64,000 nucleotides of DNA from JACQFZ01 sp045810625 (GTDB taxonomy: Bacteria > Pseudomonadota > Gammaproteobacteria > Acidiferrobacterales > Sulfurifustaceae): positions 1 to 64,000 of the forward strand of contig JBJMVQ010000049.1 of the NCBI GenBank assembly GCA_045810625.1, given 5' to 3'. The notes below the pieces were generated by a model, which was given only the letters and a program-made list of their open reading frames with translations, was not told the DNA's origin and did no database searches. Each line of letters opens with the position of its first letter. Position 1 is the first letter of the stretch. The position numbers were made by a program, and so were the translations under genes. This document shows, in pieces, positions 1 to 10,315 of this stretch.

Positions 1-51
1 CCTCAGGTTTCCGGCACGCACCGCCGTAGTCGGCTGCGTGAACGACGGATT

Positions 52-1178
52 CACCGCAGAGGACGCGGAGGACGCAGAGGAAAGGATTTAAACGCTCCGC
101 GTGGTGAAGTGCCTGACACGCAACCACGGAGCCCGGCTGGATAAAAACGATTTCACCGCCAAGGACGCGAAGGACGCAGAGGAAAGATTAACGAGAAGCT
201 TCGCGTCCCTCAGGTTTCCGGCACGCACCGCCGTAGTCGGCTGCGTGAACGACGGATTCACCGCAGAGGACGCGGAGGACGCAGAGGAAAGGATTTAAAG
301 CAAAACGCTCCCGCGTGGTGAAAGTGCCTGACACACGACCACCTAGCCCGGCTGGATAAAAACGATTTCACCGCCAAGGACGCGAAGGACGCAAGGAAAG
401 ATTAACGAGAATCTTCGCGCCCCTGAGGTTTCCTGGCACGCAACGCCGTCGTCGGCTGCGTGAACCACGGATTCACCGCAGAGGACGCGGAGGACGCAGA
501 GGAAAGGATTTAAACGCTCCGCGTGGTGAAAGTGCCTGAGACGCAACCACGTAGCCCGGCTGGATAAAACGATTTCACCGCCAAGGACGCAAAGGAAAGA
601 TTAACGAGAATCTTCGCGTCCCTGAGGTTTCCGGCACGCAACGCCGTCGTCGGTTGCGTGCACCACGGATTCACCGCAGAGGACGCAGAGGAAAAGATTT
701 AAACGCTCCGCGTGGTGAAGTGCCTGACACGCGACCACGGAGCCCGGCTGGATAAAAACGATTTCACCGCCAAGGACGCCAAGGATTGAAAGAAACTGAT
801 CAACCCTTGCGGTGCTTGGCGATCTATCCGCTTTTTGCTTTCCTCTGCGTCCTCCGTGTCCTCTGCGGTTCAAATTCTTTTAATTCCTTTGCGTCCTTTG
901 CGTCCTCTTCATTGCGAACCCGGATTCCGCTTCACTTCATCCGGGCTACAAATTTGCGCCAGCTCGACGGGTTCGCGTAGCGAAGGCTCGGGAATTGGGA
1001 TCGCGCCGGCGAGCAAATTCGTTTTTCCCCGCCAAGGACGCCAAGGACGCAAAGGATTGAAAAAAACTGATCTTCCCTTGCGGTGCTTGGCGATCTATCC
1101 GCTTTTTGCTTTCCTCTGCGTCCTCCGTGTCCTCTGCGGTTCAAATTCTTTTAATTCCTTGGCGTCCTTTGCGGTTCA
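52..1178. repeat. Composite array of the dispersed GC-rich repeat
   Basis: This gene-free stretch holds eight plus-oriented arms (starting near 52, 154, 259, 369, 474, 575, 672 and 764), then minus-oriented arms at 838-917, a plus arm at 1027 and minus arms at 1111-1178. Two arm types alternate: type A (CCGCAGAGGACGCGGAGGAC...) and type B (CCGCCAAGGACGC...). Together with their spacers they make a higher-order unit of about 200-215 bp, repeated almost four times (A arms at about 52, 259, 474 and 672). The 770-890 segment recurs at about 1040-1160, offset by 271 bp. Open frames here are artefacts of the repeat, which reads as CVLRVLCG-like peptides. No gene is supported. Confidence 0.9.
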
Positions 1179-1224
1179 GTTTTTAGTCCGGTTCGTGCCA
1201 GCGCTGCCGAGCTCAAGCCGGTCG

Positions 1225-2204
1225 CTATGGTTGTCCTGTCAGCGGATGGTGGCACGCCACGAAGTGATCGGGCCCCACGGCGCGCATGACCGGTTCGGCG
1301 GCCGCGCACTGCGCGTCGGCGCGCGGGCAGCGGGTGCGGAAGCGGCAGCCGCTCGGTGGTCGCATTGGCGATGGCATCTCGCCGACCGGCGGCATCCGCG
1401 CGGGTGGTACATCCGGATCGGGCCGCGGAATCGCGGACAGCAGCAGCGCCGTGTAAGGATGCGCCGGCCCGCGAAAAATACTTTCGGTCTCGCCGATCTC
1501 GCAGAGTTTCCCAAGGTACATCACTGCGACGCGGTCGCTCACCGTCTTCACGACGGCGAGGTCGTGCGAGATGAAGATCAGCGTCAGCCCAAAACGCGCT
1601 TTCATCTCTTCCAGCAGATTCAATACCTGCGCGCGGATCGAAACATCGAGTGCGGATACCGGCTCGTCGCAGACGACGAGTTCCGGCGCGAGCACGAGCG
1701 CGCGTGCGATGGCGATGCGTTGGCACTGGCCGCCGGAGAACTCGTGCGGCCCCCGGTCCAGGACCCGCTCGGGGTGCAGGCCGACGGCTTCCAGGATCTC
1801 GCGGACGCGGCGTTCCCGTTCGGCGCGATCCGTGACGCGGTGGATGACGAGCGCCTCGGCGATGATGTCGCCGACGCGCCGGCGCGGATTGAGCGACGCG
1901 ATCGGGTCCTGAAAGATGAGCTGGAGCCGCCGGCGCAGCGCGCGCATGCGCCTCCCGCGCTGTGCGACGAGGTCGATGTCGCCGAAAACCACGCTTCCGG
2001 ATTTAGGCGAGGTGAGCTGCAGGATCGCCCGGCCGAGCGTCGATTTACCGCAACCCGACTCTCCGACGAGCCCCAGCGTTTCTCCGCGCGCCACGTCGAA
2101 GCTCACATCGGAAACCGCTTTCACTGCGCCGTACTCGACGACCAGGTGCTCGACGCTGAGCAGCGCTTGCTGCGGCCGAAGCGGCGTGGTGCCGTTCCCT
2201 GCCA

Positions 2205-2205
<1 letters not shown>
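1225..2205 (-). CDS. dppF: Dipeptide/oligopeptide ABC transporter ATP-binding protein (DppF/OppF type)
   Basis: This is the second ATPase of a peptide (or nickel/opine-like) ABC importer, powering uptake at the inner membrane. The roughly 326-residue protein has a Walker A (GESGCGKST), an ABC signature (SGGQCQRIAIARAL), a Walker B ending in CDEP, and the C-terminal oligopeptide-transporter extension with its Cys cluster (CRFRTRCP...C). Its ATG overlaps the stop of the upstream ATPase gene (TGATG), so the two are translationally coupled. A GTG one codon earlier is an alternative start. It is the last gene of a five-gene minus-strand operon and runs into the repeat array. The substrate cannot be read from the sequence. 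Confidence 0.93.
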
Positions 2206-3175
<970 letters not shown>

Positions 3176-3179
<4 letters not shown>

Positions 3180-4057
3180 GCGGTTCCCCGATCGGGATCG
3201 ATGAACGCGCGCAGCCGGTCGCCGATGAAGTTGAACGCGAGCACGGTCAGGAACAACACGAGCGCCGGAATGAAGGCGACGTGCGGCGCGGTGTCGAGGC
3301 TGTCGCGGCCTTCGGCGATCATGCTGCCCCAGCTCGGCGTCGGCGCGGGCAGCCCGAGGCCGATGAAGCTGAGCGCGCCTTCGGCGACGATGATGACCGC
3401 CACGGCGAGCAGCGAGAACACGACCATGGGAAATACGATGTTCGGCAGCAGCTCGTGGAGCAGGATCCGAAGGTGCGTCGCGCCCAACGCGCGCGCGGCG
3501 GCGACGAATTCGCGCTGCGCGAACGAAAGCGTCACCGCCCGCGCGACGCGCATGGACGCCGGCACCGTGAGCAGCGCGAAGATGGCCGTCAGGTTGCTGA
3601 GCGATTTGCCGAGATACGCCGCGATCGCGAGCGCGAGCACGAGCGGCGGAAAGGCGAACAGCACGTCCATCGAGGCGACGGTGATGCGTTCCATCCAGCC
3701 ACGGAAATAGCCGGCCGTTAAACCGAGCGCGCCGCCGACGAGGACGCCGCCGAGCGCGGCACCGAGCCCGATGGTGAGCGATGCGCGCGCCCCGAAGATT
3801 ACGCGCGTCAGAATGTCGCGCCCGAATGCGTCGGTACCGAGAAGGTGCGTGGCGCTCGGCGTCGCGAGGCGGTTGATGAGGTCCATCGCCGCCGGATCGG
3901 CCAGCGGGAGCCAGTCGGCGGTCGCCGCGAGGAGGAAGACGAGTGCGACCCACGCCGCGGCGACCCAGAAGCCGATGCCAAGGCCGGCGCGCCGAACCGC
4001 CGGCGCGGCCGTTCGGCTTTCGAGCATCGCGGCATCGACGGGGTCAAGCGCGGCCAT
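3176..4057 (-). CDS. dppC: ABC transporter permease (DppC/OppC type)
   Basis: This inner-membrane permease of the peptide-type importer is about 293 residues. It has an N-terminal membrane anchor (WVAAAWVALVFLLAA), the OppC-type N-terminal segment leading to LGTDAFGRDILTRVIFGARASL, and a C-terminal permease domain with the EAA loop (EFVAAARALGATHLRILLHELLPN) that docks on the ATPases. The start MAALDPVD at 4057 is chosen because the open frame upstream overlaps the preceding permease gene in another frame and shows no family sequence. The two permease genes overlap by 14 nt. Confidence 0.92.
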
Positions 4058-4994
4058 GGCGAATGCGCGGATCGAGGACCGCGTAAAGCAGGTCGACGAC
4101 AAAATTGACCAGGACAAAGGCAACCGTGATGAATACCACGGTCGCCTGCAACACCATGAAGTCGCGCGTGTACAACGAATCGACCAGCAACCGGCCGAGC
4201 CCGGGGAGCGCAAAGATGGTTTCGACCACGACCGCGATGCTGATGAGCTGTCCGAAGTTGAAACCGGTTACGGTGACGAGCGCGAGCGAAGACGGCTTCA
4301 GCGCATGCACGAGGAGGATGCGCCGCGTCCGCAGACCTTTGGCTCGCGCCAAGGCAATGTAGTTCTCCCCGAGCGTCGCGATCATGTCGGCGCGCAGCAC
4401 GCGCATCGGCGCCGGCCAGCTCACGAGCGCGAGCGTCAGCGCCGGCAGCAGCAGGCTGAGCAGATGCGCGCCGAGACCGTCGGAAAGGGGCACGAATCCG
4501 GCCGAAGGCAGAATGCCCAAGCGGACCGAGAACACGAAAATCAGCACGATGGCGAGCAGGTACGGCGGCACCGACAGGACGCCGAAGGCGACGCCCGAGG
4601 CGATGCGATCGAACCGGCTGCCGTGGCGCGCCGCGCTCCATATGCCGAGCGGTACGCCGATCGCGAGCGCGCCGAGTTGCGCGAGCACCGCCAGCTCGAG
4701 CGATACCGGAAGCCGGCTCAAGATGGCGTGCATCGCGGTTTCGCCGGTGCGCGGCGAGAATCCCAAGTCGCCGGTGAGTGCGTGCGCGAGCCATTCGAGG
4801 TAGCGCCGCCAAAGCGGCAGATCGAGGCCGAGCCGGCTGCGCAGCGCGGCGACGTTCTCGGGCGTCGCCTGATCGCCGAGGAGCGACATCGCGAGGTCGC
4901 CCGGAAGCAGCGCCGCCAGCAGGAAGGTGAGCGCCGTGACCGCGAAGATGACGACGGTGAGATAGACGATCTTTCGGATCACGAAGCCGGGCAT
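4044..4994 (-). CDS. dppB: ABC transporter permease (DppB/OppB type)
   Basis: This is the partner inner-membrane permease, 316 residues with about six transmembrane segments. It opens with RKIVYLTVVIFAVTALTFLLA, has the characteristic GDQATPENVAALRSRLGLDLPLWRRY segment of the DppB N-terminal domain (positions 40-65), and an EAA loop around ENYIALARAKGLRTRRILLVHALKPS. It lies 13 nt downstream of the substrate-binding protein gene and overlaps dppC, giving the order dppA-B-C-D-F. Confidence 0.93.
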   Translation of the reverse strand: MPGFVIRKIVYLTVVIFAVTALTFLLAALLPGDLAMSLLGDQATPENVAALRSRLGLDLPLWRRYLEWLAHALTGDLGFSPRTGETAMHAILSRLPVSLELAVLAQLGALAIGVPLGIWSAARHGSRFDRIASGVAFGVLSVPPYLLAIVLIFVFSVRLGILPSAGFVPLSDGLGAHLLSLLLPALTLALVSWPAPMRVLRADMIATLGENYIALARAKGLRTRRILLVHALKPSSLALVTVTGFNFGQLISIAVVVETIFALPGLGRLLVDSLYTRDFMVLQATVVFITVAFVLVNFVVDLLYAVLDPRIRHGRA

Positions 4995-5007
4995 GTGCAG
5001 TGGCGCG

Positions 5008-6630
5008 TTATTTCTTGTCCCACCACGCGTCGGAAACGTCGATCACATCGCTGTACTGTTTGTGCACGCCCTTGAGCTGCGGCTTCGCGATCGAGTGATA
5101 GGTCGCATTCGCCGCCCAAATCCACGGCACGTCGCGATTCAGGATCTCCGCGATCTTGCAGTAGTCGGCGACGCGCGCCTTCTGGTCGCTCGTCGCGCGT
5201 GCGCGATCGAGCAGGGTGTCGACTTCGGGATTAGAGTAATTCGCGATGTTGACGGGGCTTCCCGTCCGGAAATTGGACGTCATCTGTGGATCGGGATCGG
5301 CGAGATCGATGATGCGCCAGCCGCCGATCTCGAAATCGCGCTGGAACGATTTCGCGACGAACGTGGTCTGGTCCGCTTCATCGAGCGTGACGTTGATGCC
5401 CGCGGCCTTCCAGTACTGCTGGAATATCTGGCCGTTCATGCGCCCGCGCGGCTCGGCCGTGACCATGTACTTGAGGTTCACCGGCTTGCCGTATTCGGCG
5501 AGCAGCGCTTTGGCTTTTGCGGGGTCGTACTTGAGCGGCTCGACGCCCGGACATTGCACGAACGAGCCGGCGCCGTACGGCGTTTTCGCTCCTTTCGAGG
5601 TTCCGCGCGTGATGCTGCCGATGATGTTGTCCATATCGAGCGCGTGGCGCAGCGCCTGCCGCACCCGCACATCGTTCAGCGGGGGCTTCGACGTATTGAA
5701 AACGATGGCGCTGACGGCCGTGCCGGTGTAGCGGTGGACCGTTAGCGCCGAATTTTGCATCGCTTTGGCGATGTCGTCGCCGCGGTCGTGCCAGATGATG
5801 TCGACGTCGCCGGCGAGCAGACTGGCGAAGCGGGTCGACGGATCGGGCAGCGGGCGGATGATCGCCTGATCGAGATACGGATGGCCGGCATTCCAGTAAG
5901 CCGGATTGCGCTCGAGCACGATGCGATCGCCGGAACGCCACGACTTGAGGCGAAACGGTCCGGTGCCCACGGGTTGGCGGTTGTAATCCTTCCCTGCTTT
6001 CTCGATCGCCGTCGGCGAATGAATGACATTCGTCACCGTCGGCGGCGACAGCAGCGCCGGCAGGCTCACCGCCGGATTGCGCAGATGAAAAATCACCGTG
6101 AGCTCGTCTTTGGCTTCGACGCGGCGAATGCCGGTGAGATAGGCCGCGCACCGGCAACGGTTGTCGGGGTCGATCATGCGGCGGTAGTTGAAAGCGACCG
6201 CCTGCGCGTTGAACGGCGTACCGTCGTGAAACTTCACGCCCGGACGCAGCTTGAAGGTCCATGTCTTGAAATCGGGCGAGTTGCTCCACGAAAGCGCGAG
6301 CCGTGGTTGGGCCGTGCCGTTATCGTCGAGCCGGGTGAGCGTGTCGAAGAGCAGCGCCGATGCCGCGAGTGTGCCGGTGTCGTAAATGCCGACGACGAGC
6401 GGATCGAAACCGGGCATGTCCTGTTCGACGCCGACGGTCACGCTGCCGCCGCGCGTCTCCGCGTATGTCCAAGGCGCCGGCAGTAGCATCAGCAGCGCCA
6501 GCATCGGCCGGCCGAGGCGACGCGCGAAACGCGCGCAGAAGCGACCCCGGGGGATGGAGGCATGCGGCGCATGTGCCGCAATGGCTTTCGTTGACCGATG
6601 CTGCTGCAACCACCGCGCCGAGTGATTCAT
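5008..6630 (-). CDS. dppA: ABC transporter substrate-binding protein, family 5 (DppA type)
   Basis: This is the periplasmic solute-binding protein feeding the downstream DppBCDF-type importer. The 540-residue protein matches the SBP family 5 pattern: an N-terminal export signal (hydrophobic core MLALLMLLPAPWTYA), then VTVGVEQDMPGFDP, and the classic WTFKLRPGVKFHDGTPFNAQAV region near residues 110-135. The N-terminal region before the hydrophobic core is unusually long (about 42 residues), but a GGGAG-like ribosome binding site precedes the ATG at 6630, so this start is kept. Ligand class (peptide, nickel, opiate-like or other) is not determinable here. Confidence 0.92.
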   Translation of the reverse strand: MNHSARWLQQHRSTKAIAAHAPHASIPRGRFCARFARRLGRPMLALLMLLPAPWTYAETRGGSVTVGVEQDMPGFDPLVVGIYDTGTLAASALLFDTLTRLDDNGTAQPRLALSWSNSPDFKTWTFKLRPGVKFHDGTPFNAQAVAFNYRRMIDPDNRCRCAAYLTGIRRVEAKDELTVIFHLRNPAVSLPALLSPPTVTNVIHSPTAIEKAGKDYNRQPVGTGPFRLKSWRSGDRIVLERNPAYWNAGHPYLDQAIIRPLPDPSTRFASLLAGDVDIIWHDRGDDIAKAMQNSALTVHRYTGTAVSAIVFNTSKPPLNDVRVRQALRHALDMDNIIGSITRGTSKGAKTPYGAGSFVQCPGVEPLKYDPAKAKALLAEYGKPVNLKYMVTAEPRGRMNGQIFQQYWKAAGINVTLDEADQTTFVAKSFQRDFEIGGWRIIDLADPDPQMTSNFRTGSPVNIANYSNPEVDTLLDRARATSDQKARVADYCKIAEILNRDVPWIWAANATYHSIAKPQLKGVHKQYSDVIDVSDAWWDKK

Positions 6631-6727
6631 CAGTTCGTCTCCCTATCGAAAACGCCGGCTTGGTGCGCCGGGATTGAAGCGAACACGGCGGAGCCGTTTT
6701 GCCGACCCCGCCGTTTGGTCGTTACGA

Positions 6728-7396
6728 TTATTTCAGGCTGTAGCTCGCCAATTCCATGTTGAACTTCGACGTGCTGTTCATCGCCTTGACGACGGTTTTC
6801 GCTTTGGGCGCATACCAGTTCGTCGATGTCGCTTGCCCGCGGAACGGGCCGGACGCCCAGCTGTCGGTGCATTCGATCCGAAATGCTTCCATTTCGCCGG
6901 CCGCGACTTTGACAGGTTCGAACGCTTTCACTTGGCAGCTCACGTTGCTTTCCCAGTTCGAGCCGTCGTCGGCGGTGTAACCGCGATAGCTGCCGGTCCA
7001 GGACTTGCCCGTGGTCAACGGAAATGACAGCGTCTGCGCGGTGGGGCTGAACTGCACGACTTTGTCGCCGCTCTTCGTGACGATGCGGGCGAGATTGCCG
7101 TTGTCGATGGATATATAGGAAAGATATTCGCCGCATTCGCTGATGTTGAAGCCGTCCTTGTTGAGTTCCTTCACTTCCCATCGCTTGCAATTCACCGTCA
7201 CGAAATTGCCGGCGAATTCATACGTGTCCCCGACCTTCACGGCGGGCTTGTCCGCGGTCGGCGCCGCCTTTGCGTACGCGGGCGCGGCGGGTGCGGCAGC
7301 GGGAACGGGGGCTGCGGCCGTCGGCGCTTTACGTTCGGTGGCGCAACCGGCGACGGCGAGGCCGGCGACCATTGTAATGACGATTGTTCGTTTCAT
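6728..7396 (-). CDS. Predicted lipoprotein of unknown function
   Basis: This 222-residue protein has a lipoprotein signal: MKRTIVITMVAGLAVAGC with lipobox VAGC and acylated Cys near 18. An Ala/Pro-rich linker follows (residues 25-50), then a compact beta-rich region that starts at KVGDTYEFAGNFVTVNCKRWEV and contains several Trp/Thr repeats. It resembles DUF-type envelope proteins, but I do not recognise a named family. An AAGGAGC ribosome binding site supports the start. It lies about 100 bp upstream (transcriptionally) of the dppA gene with no sign of coupling. Confidence 0.75.
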   Translation of the reverse strand: MKRTIVITMVAGLAVAGCATERKAPTAAAPVPAAAPAAPAYAKAAPTADKPAVKVGDTYEFAGNFVTVNCKRWEVKELNKDGFNISECGEYLSYISIDNGNLARIVTKSGDKVVQFSPTAQTLSFPLTTGKSWTGSYRGYTADDGSNWESNVSCQVKAFEPVKVAAGEMEAFRIECTDSWASGPFRGQATSTNWYAPKAKTVVKAMNSTSKFNMELASYSLK

Positions 7397-7881
7397 CGTA
7401 AGCTCCTTGTGTGAATTATTGTGACGTTCTGTCGTGTGACGTGCAGCGGCGCCCGGCTCGCCGGTGCCGTCGCCCGCGCCGCAATGGCGAAACTGTTTCG
7501 CTTAACCTACCTGTCCTCGACTAAAACAGACAAGTTCCGCGACGGAGGCGGCTTTGCGATAGCGGGTGGGCGATCAATAAGGAGGCGGTAGTCGTGCCGC
7601 TCGATCGGAAGTCATGCCCCTGTCCTCGTCTTTTAATAGTATTTTTCGCCCGTGATCTTTCCCGGGCGAGCGGCACGTTTGTCGTACAACTGCGCCGAAA
7701 ACGACGCGTTCGGCGTCGGCGCCGATGCATCGTGGTGCAACCACGGTGCGTCGGGCAACTATCCGAAAGGAGGGGGCCTCCGGCTATACGATGTGTTTGC
7801 GCCGCGGCGAGGTGCTCTGGATGCGAGCAACCCCTGGGGGACGAATCAGGACGCCCGGCGTGACCGGGCGTCCTCGCTGTA
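7397..7881. other. 485-bp intergenic region, no supported gene
   Basis: This gap separates two minus-strand lipoprotein genes. It probably carries the promoter of the downstream lipoprotein gene near its left end and the terminator of the hydrolase gene near its right end. Short open frames exist on both strands, but none has a ribosome binding site or recognisable sequence. Confidence 0.6.
7849..7873 (-). terminator. Strong hairpin after the MBL-fold lipoprotein gene
   Basis: A perfect 10-bp stem (GGACGCCCGG / CCGGGCGTCC) with a 5-nt loop lies 8 nt beyond the stop codon of the hydrolase gene. It has no clear U-tract, so termination may be imperfect. Confidence 0.6.
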
Positions 7882-8745
7882 TTAGAGGTAGGGCTGCGGA
7901 ACGTGCGGAACCTTCTGGTTCTGCTCGGCGTCGTGCTGGATCAGGAGTTTCGCGCCGCTTTTCTTCAAAAACTTCTCCATGTTTTCCATCGATTCGAGTG
8001 AAGCGTTCTTGTCGAAGTTGAACGCCGGTACGCGCTTGTGCTCCCAGTTATCGAAGAAATGGGCGATATCGCCGGACAGCACCACCGGGCCGGACTTCGG
8101 CAGGTTCACGTACAGCGACTGATGACCGGGTGTGTGGCCGACCGCACGCTTGATGACGACCGAACCGTCGCCGAAGACGTCGTAGTCACCGTTCAACTTC
8201 ACGAATTTGCTGTCCTTGAGCTTGCCATAGTAGTCCGGATTGAAGCGGTACTTCTGCGGCTCGGAGCCGAACGCCGCGTTATATTCCTCGGTCTGCATCA
8301 GCACCGTGGACTTGGTAAAGGAATTGCCGTTGCCGGAGTGATCCGCATGCATGTGCGAGAACGCGACGTAACGGATATTTTCGGGTGCGTAGCCGAGCTC
8401 CTTCAGCTGCGCGGTCAGCGGCTTCTGCACGCTCAGCGTAAACGGCCCCATCTTCGTGCCGTTCGGCATCTGCGCAAGCGCGTCGGGAAGGCCGGTGTCC
8501 CAGAGCAGCGTGCCGTTCTTGTGCTCGATCAGGTAGCACGAAACGGTGAACGGCTTGGTCTTGCCTTTGTCCTGTTCCTGTCCGGTGAAGACGGAGATGT
8601 CCCCGACATCGATGTGGCCGCAGTCGAACACATACATCTTCTCGACGGCGGCCTTGGGCGCCGTGGGTTGCGACGAACACGCCGCGATGAACAGTACGGC
8701 GATGCCGGCACCGGCGAAAGACGCATAACGTTTCGTTCTTGTCAT
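7882..8745 (-). CDS. Metallo-beta-lactamase-fold hydrolase, AHL-lactonase-like, predicted lipoprotein
   Basis: This zinc hydrolase of the metallo-beta-lactamase superfamily has the motif SHMHADHSGN (HxHxDH) near the middle, a later GHTPGHQS histidine and SGDIAHF aspartate. Overall it is arranged like quorum-quenching N-acyl-homoserine lactonases (VFDCGHIDVGDI...LLWDTGLPD). A lipoprotein signal (AVLFIAACSS) puts it in the envelope, which is unusual for AiiA-type lactonases. The second ATG (8745) is preferred because an AGGA sequence sits just upstream, between the two ATGs. Lactonase activity is inferred from family only. Confidence 0.82.
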   Translation of the reverse strand: MTRTKRYASFAGAGIAVLFIAACSSQPTAPKAAVEKMYVFDCGHIDVGDISVFTGQEQDKGKTKPFTVSCYLIEHKNGTLLWDTGLPDALAQMPNGTKMGPFTLSVQKPLTAQLKELGYAPENIRYVAFSHMHADHSGNGNSFTKSTVLMQTEEYNAAFGSEPQKYRFNPDYYGKLKDSKFVKLNGDYDVFGDGSVVIKRAVGHTPGHQSLYVNLPKSGPVVLSGDIAHFFDNWEHKRVPAFNFDKNASLESMENMEKFLKKSGAKLLIQHDAEQNQKVPHVPQPYL

Positions 8746-8916
8746 AACAATCCTCATAGTTGGTGTTGGTTGTTAGTGCAGCTCCAATGACGGCGGGGTG
8801 AACGCTTCAGGTCGCTGGCCTCTGCATGACCGTCCGGCGCGGTGAATTTATTCCCGATCCGCGCCGTGAACGCGAACGAAGATCGAGCGCCGCGCGGGCC
8901 GAATGGCGAGACTTAG

Positions 8917-10308
8917 CTACAGCGCTTCCGAGGCGTAGTCCGCGAGCCGCGAACGCTCGCCGCGCGTCAGCGTCATGTGGCCGCTGTGCTGCCAGGGTTT
9001 GAAGCGGTCGACCACGTACGTGAGGCCGGAGGTCGTTTCCGTCAGATACGGCGTGTCGATCTGCGCGATGTTGCCGAGGCAGACGATCTTGCTGCCGGGC
9101 CCGGCGCGCGTGATGAGCGTCTTGATCTGATGCGGGCTCAGGTTCTGCGCTTCGTCGATGATGAGGAACTTGCGCAGGAACGTGCGCCCGCGCATGAAGT
9201 TGAGCGACTTGATCTTGATGCGCGCGCGCAGCAAATCGTTCGTCGCCGCGCGGCCCCAGGCGCCGTGTTCCTGGTTGGAAGTGTCGTGCAGCACGTCGAG
9301 GTTGTCTTCGAGCGCGCCCATCCACGGTCCCATTTTTTCTTCTTCGGTGCCGGGCAGAAAGCCGATGTCCTCGCCGACCGGCACGGTCTGGCGCGTCATG
9401 ATGATCTCGGTGTAGCGGCGTGCTTCGAGCGTCTGCGCGAGCGCGGCGGCGAGCGTCATCAGCGTCTTGCCGGTGCCGGCCTGGCCGAGCAGCGAGACGA
9501 AGTCGATCTCGGGATCCATCAGCAGGTTCAACGCGAAGTTCTGCTCGCGATTGCGCGCGTTGATGCCCCACACCTTGTGCTTTTCGTGCGTGTAATCCTT
9601 GACCACTTCGATGATCGCCGAGCCGCCCTCGATGCGGCGCACGATCGCTTCGAACGAGCGATCGTCTTCGGTGTAGACGAACTGGTTCGGCAGCCAGGTG
9701 CGTGCGCGCGGGCCGGTGATGCGGTAGAACGTGCGGCCTTCTTCCTTCCACGACTCCATGTCGCGGCTGTGCTTCTCCCAGAAGTCGCCGTTCAGGCGCT
9801 CGACGCCGGTGTAGAGCAGATTCGCGTCGTCGAGCACCTGGTCGGTCGTGTAGTCCTCCGCCTTGACGCCGAGCGCGTGCGCTTTGATGCGCAGATTGAT
9901 GTCCTTCGACACGAGGATCACCTCGCGCCCCGGGTGGCTCTTGCCGAGGTCGAGCGTGACGCCGAGCAGCATGTTGTCCGGCCGCTCGGGATCCATGCCG
10001 TCCGGCAGCACGCTGTGCACCGCTTCCATGTGGAAGTGCAGCCGCCCGGTTTCGATCGACGCCGTCACCGACGGAATTTTCACGCCGCTCGAAATGTCGC
10101 CGTTCGCCTTCTGCACCAGGTCGTCGAGATAACGGCTGACCTGGCGCACGTTCCGCGCGACTTCGGACATGCCGACCTTCGCGTGGTCGAGCTCTTCCAG
10201 GACCACGATCGGGAGATAAACGTCGTGTTCCTGAAACCGGAGTATCGCCGTGGGATCGTGGATGAGTACGTTCGTGTCGAGGACAAAAATCTTGCGCTTG
10301 GTCGCCAT
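8917..10308 (-). CDS. PhoH family ATPase with N-terminal PIN domain
   Basis: The 463-residue protein joins a PIN ribonuclease-like domain (residues 1-150, FVLDTNVLIHDP with the first catalytic Asp at 11, later acidic VSKDINLR) to a PhoH-type P-loop ATPase (residues 250-463, Walker A GQAGTGKT at 275-282, Walker B LIIDEAQNL near 365). This is the PIN-PhoH (YlaK/PhoH2-like) architecture linked to RNA unwinding and cleavage. It ends close to full length and starts 7 nt downstream of the peroxiredoxin stop, so the two are probably cotranscribed, an arrangement common in betaproteobacteria. Confidence 0.93.
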   Translation of the reverse strand: MATKRKIFVLDTNVLIHDPTAILRFQEHDVYLPIVVLEELDHAKVGMSEVARNVRQVSRYLDDLVQKANGDISSGVKIPSVTASIETGRLHFHMEAVHSVLPDGMDPERPDNMLLGVTLDLGKSHPGREVILVSKDINLRIKAHALGVKAEDYTTDQVLDDANLLYTGVERLNGDFWEKHSRDMESWKEEGRTFYRITGPRARTWLPNQFVYTEDDRSFEAIVRRIEGGSAIIEVVKDYTHEKHKVWGINARNREQNFALNLLMDPEIDFVSLLGQAGTGKTLMTLAAALAQTLEARRYTEIIMTRQTVPVGEDIGFLPGTEEEKMGPWMGALEDNLDVLHDTSNQEHGAWGRAATNDLLRARIKIKSLNFMRGRTFLRKFLIIDEAQNLSPHQIKTLITRAGPGSKIVCLGNIAQIDTPYLTETTSGLTYVVDRFKPWQHSGHMTLTRGERSRLADYASEAL

Positions 10309-10315
10309 CGTGCGC

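Noticed and set aside
101..980. Several 60-90-codon frames in the repeat array with CVLRVLCG-like peptides
   Set aside because: They are translations of the repeat arms on either strand and lack ribosome binding sites or domain sequence.
52..1178. CRISPR array
   Set aside because: Unit length, alternating arm types, variable spacing and arms in both orientations do not fit CRISPR repeats, spacers are not unique, and no cas genes are present.
7652..7885. A 77-codon plus-strand frame with several Cys and Trp residues
   Set aside because: It has no ribosome binding site, overlaps the hydrolase terminator and matches no family I know.
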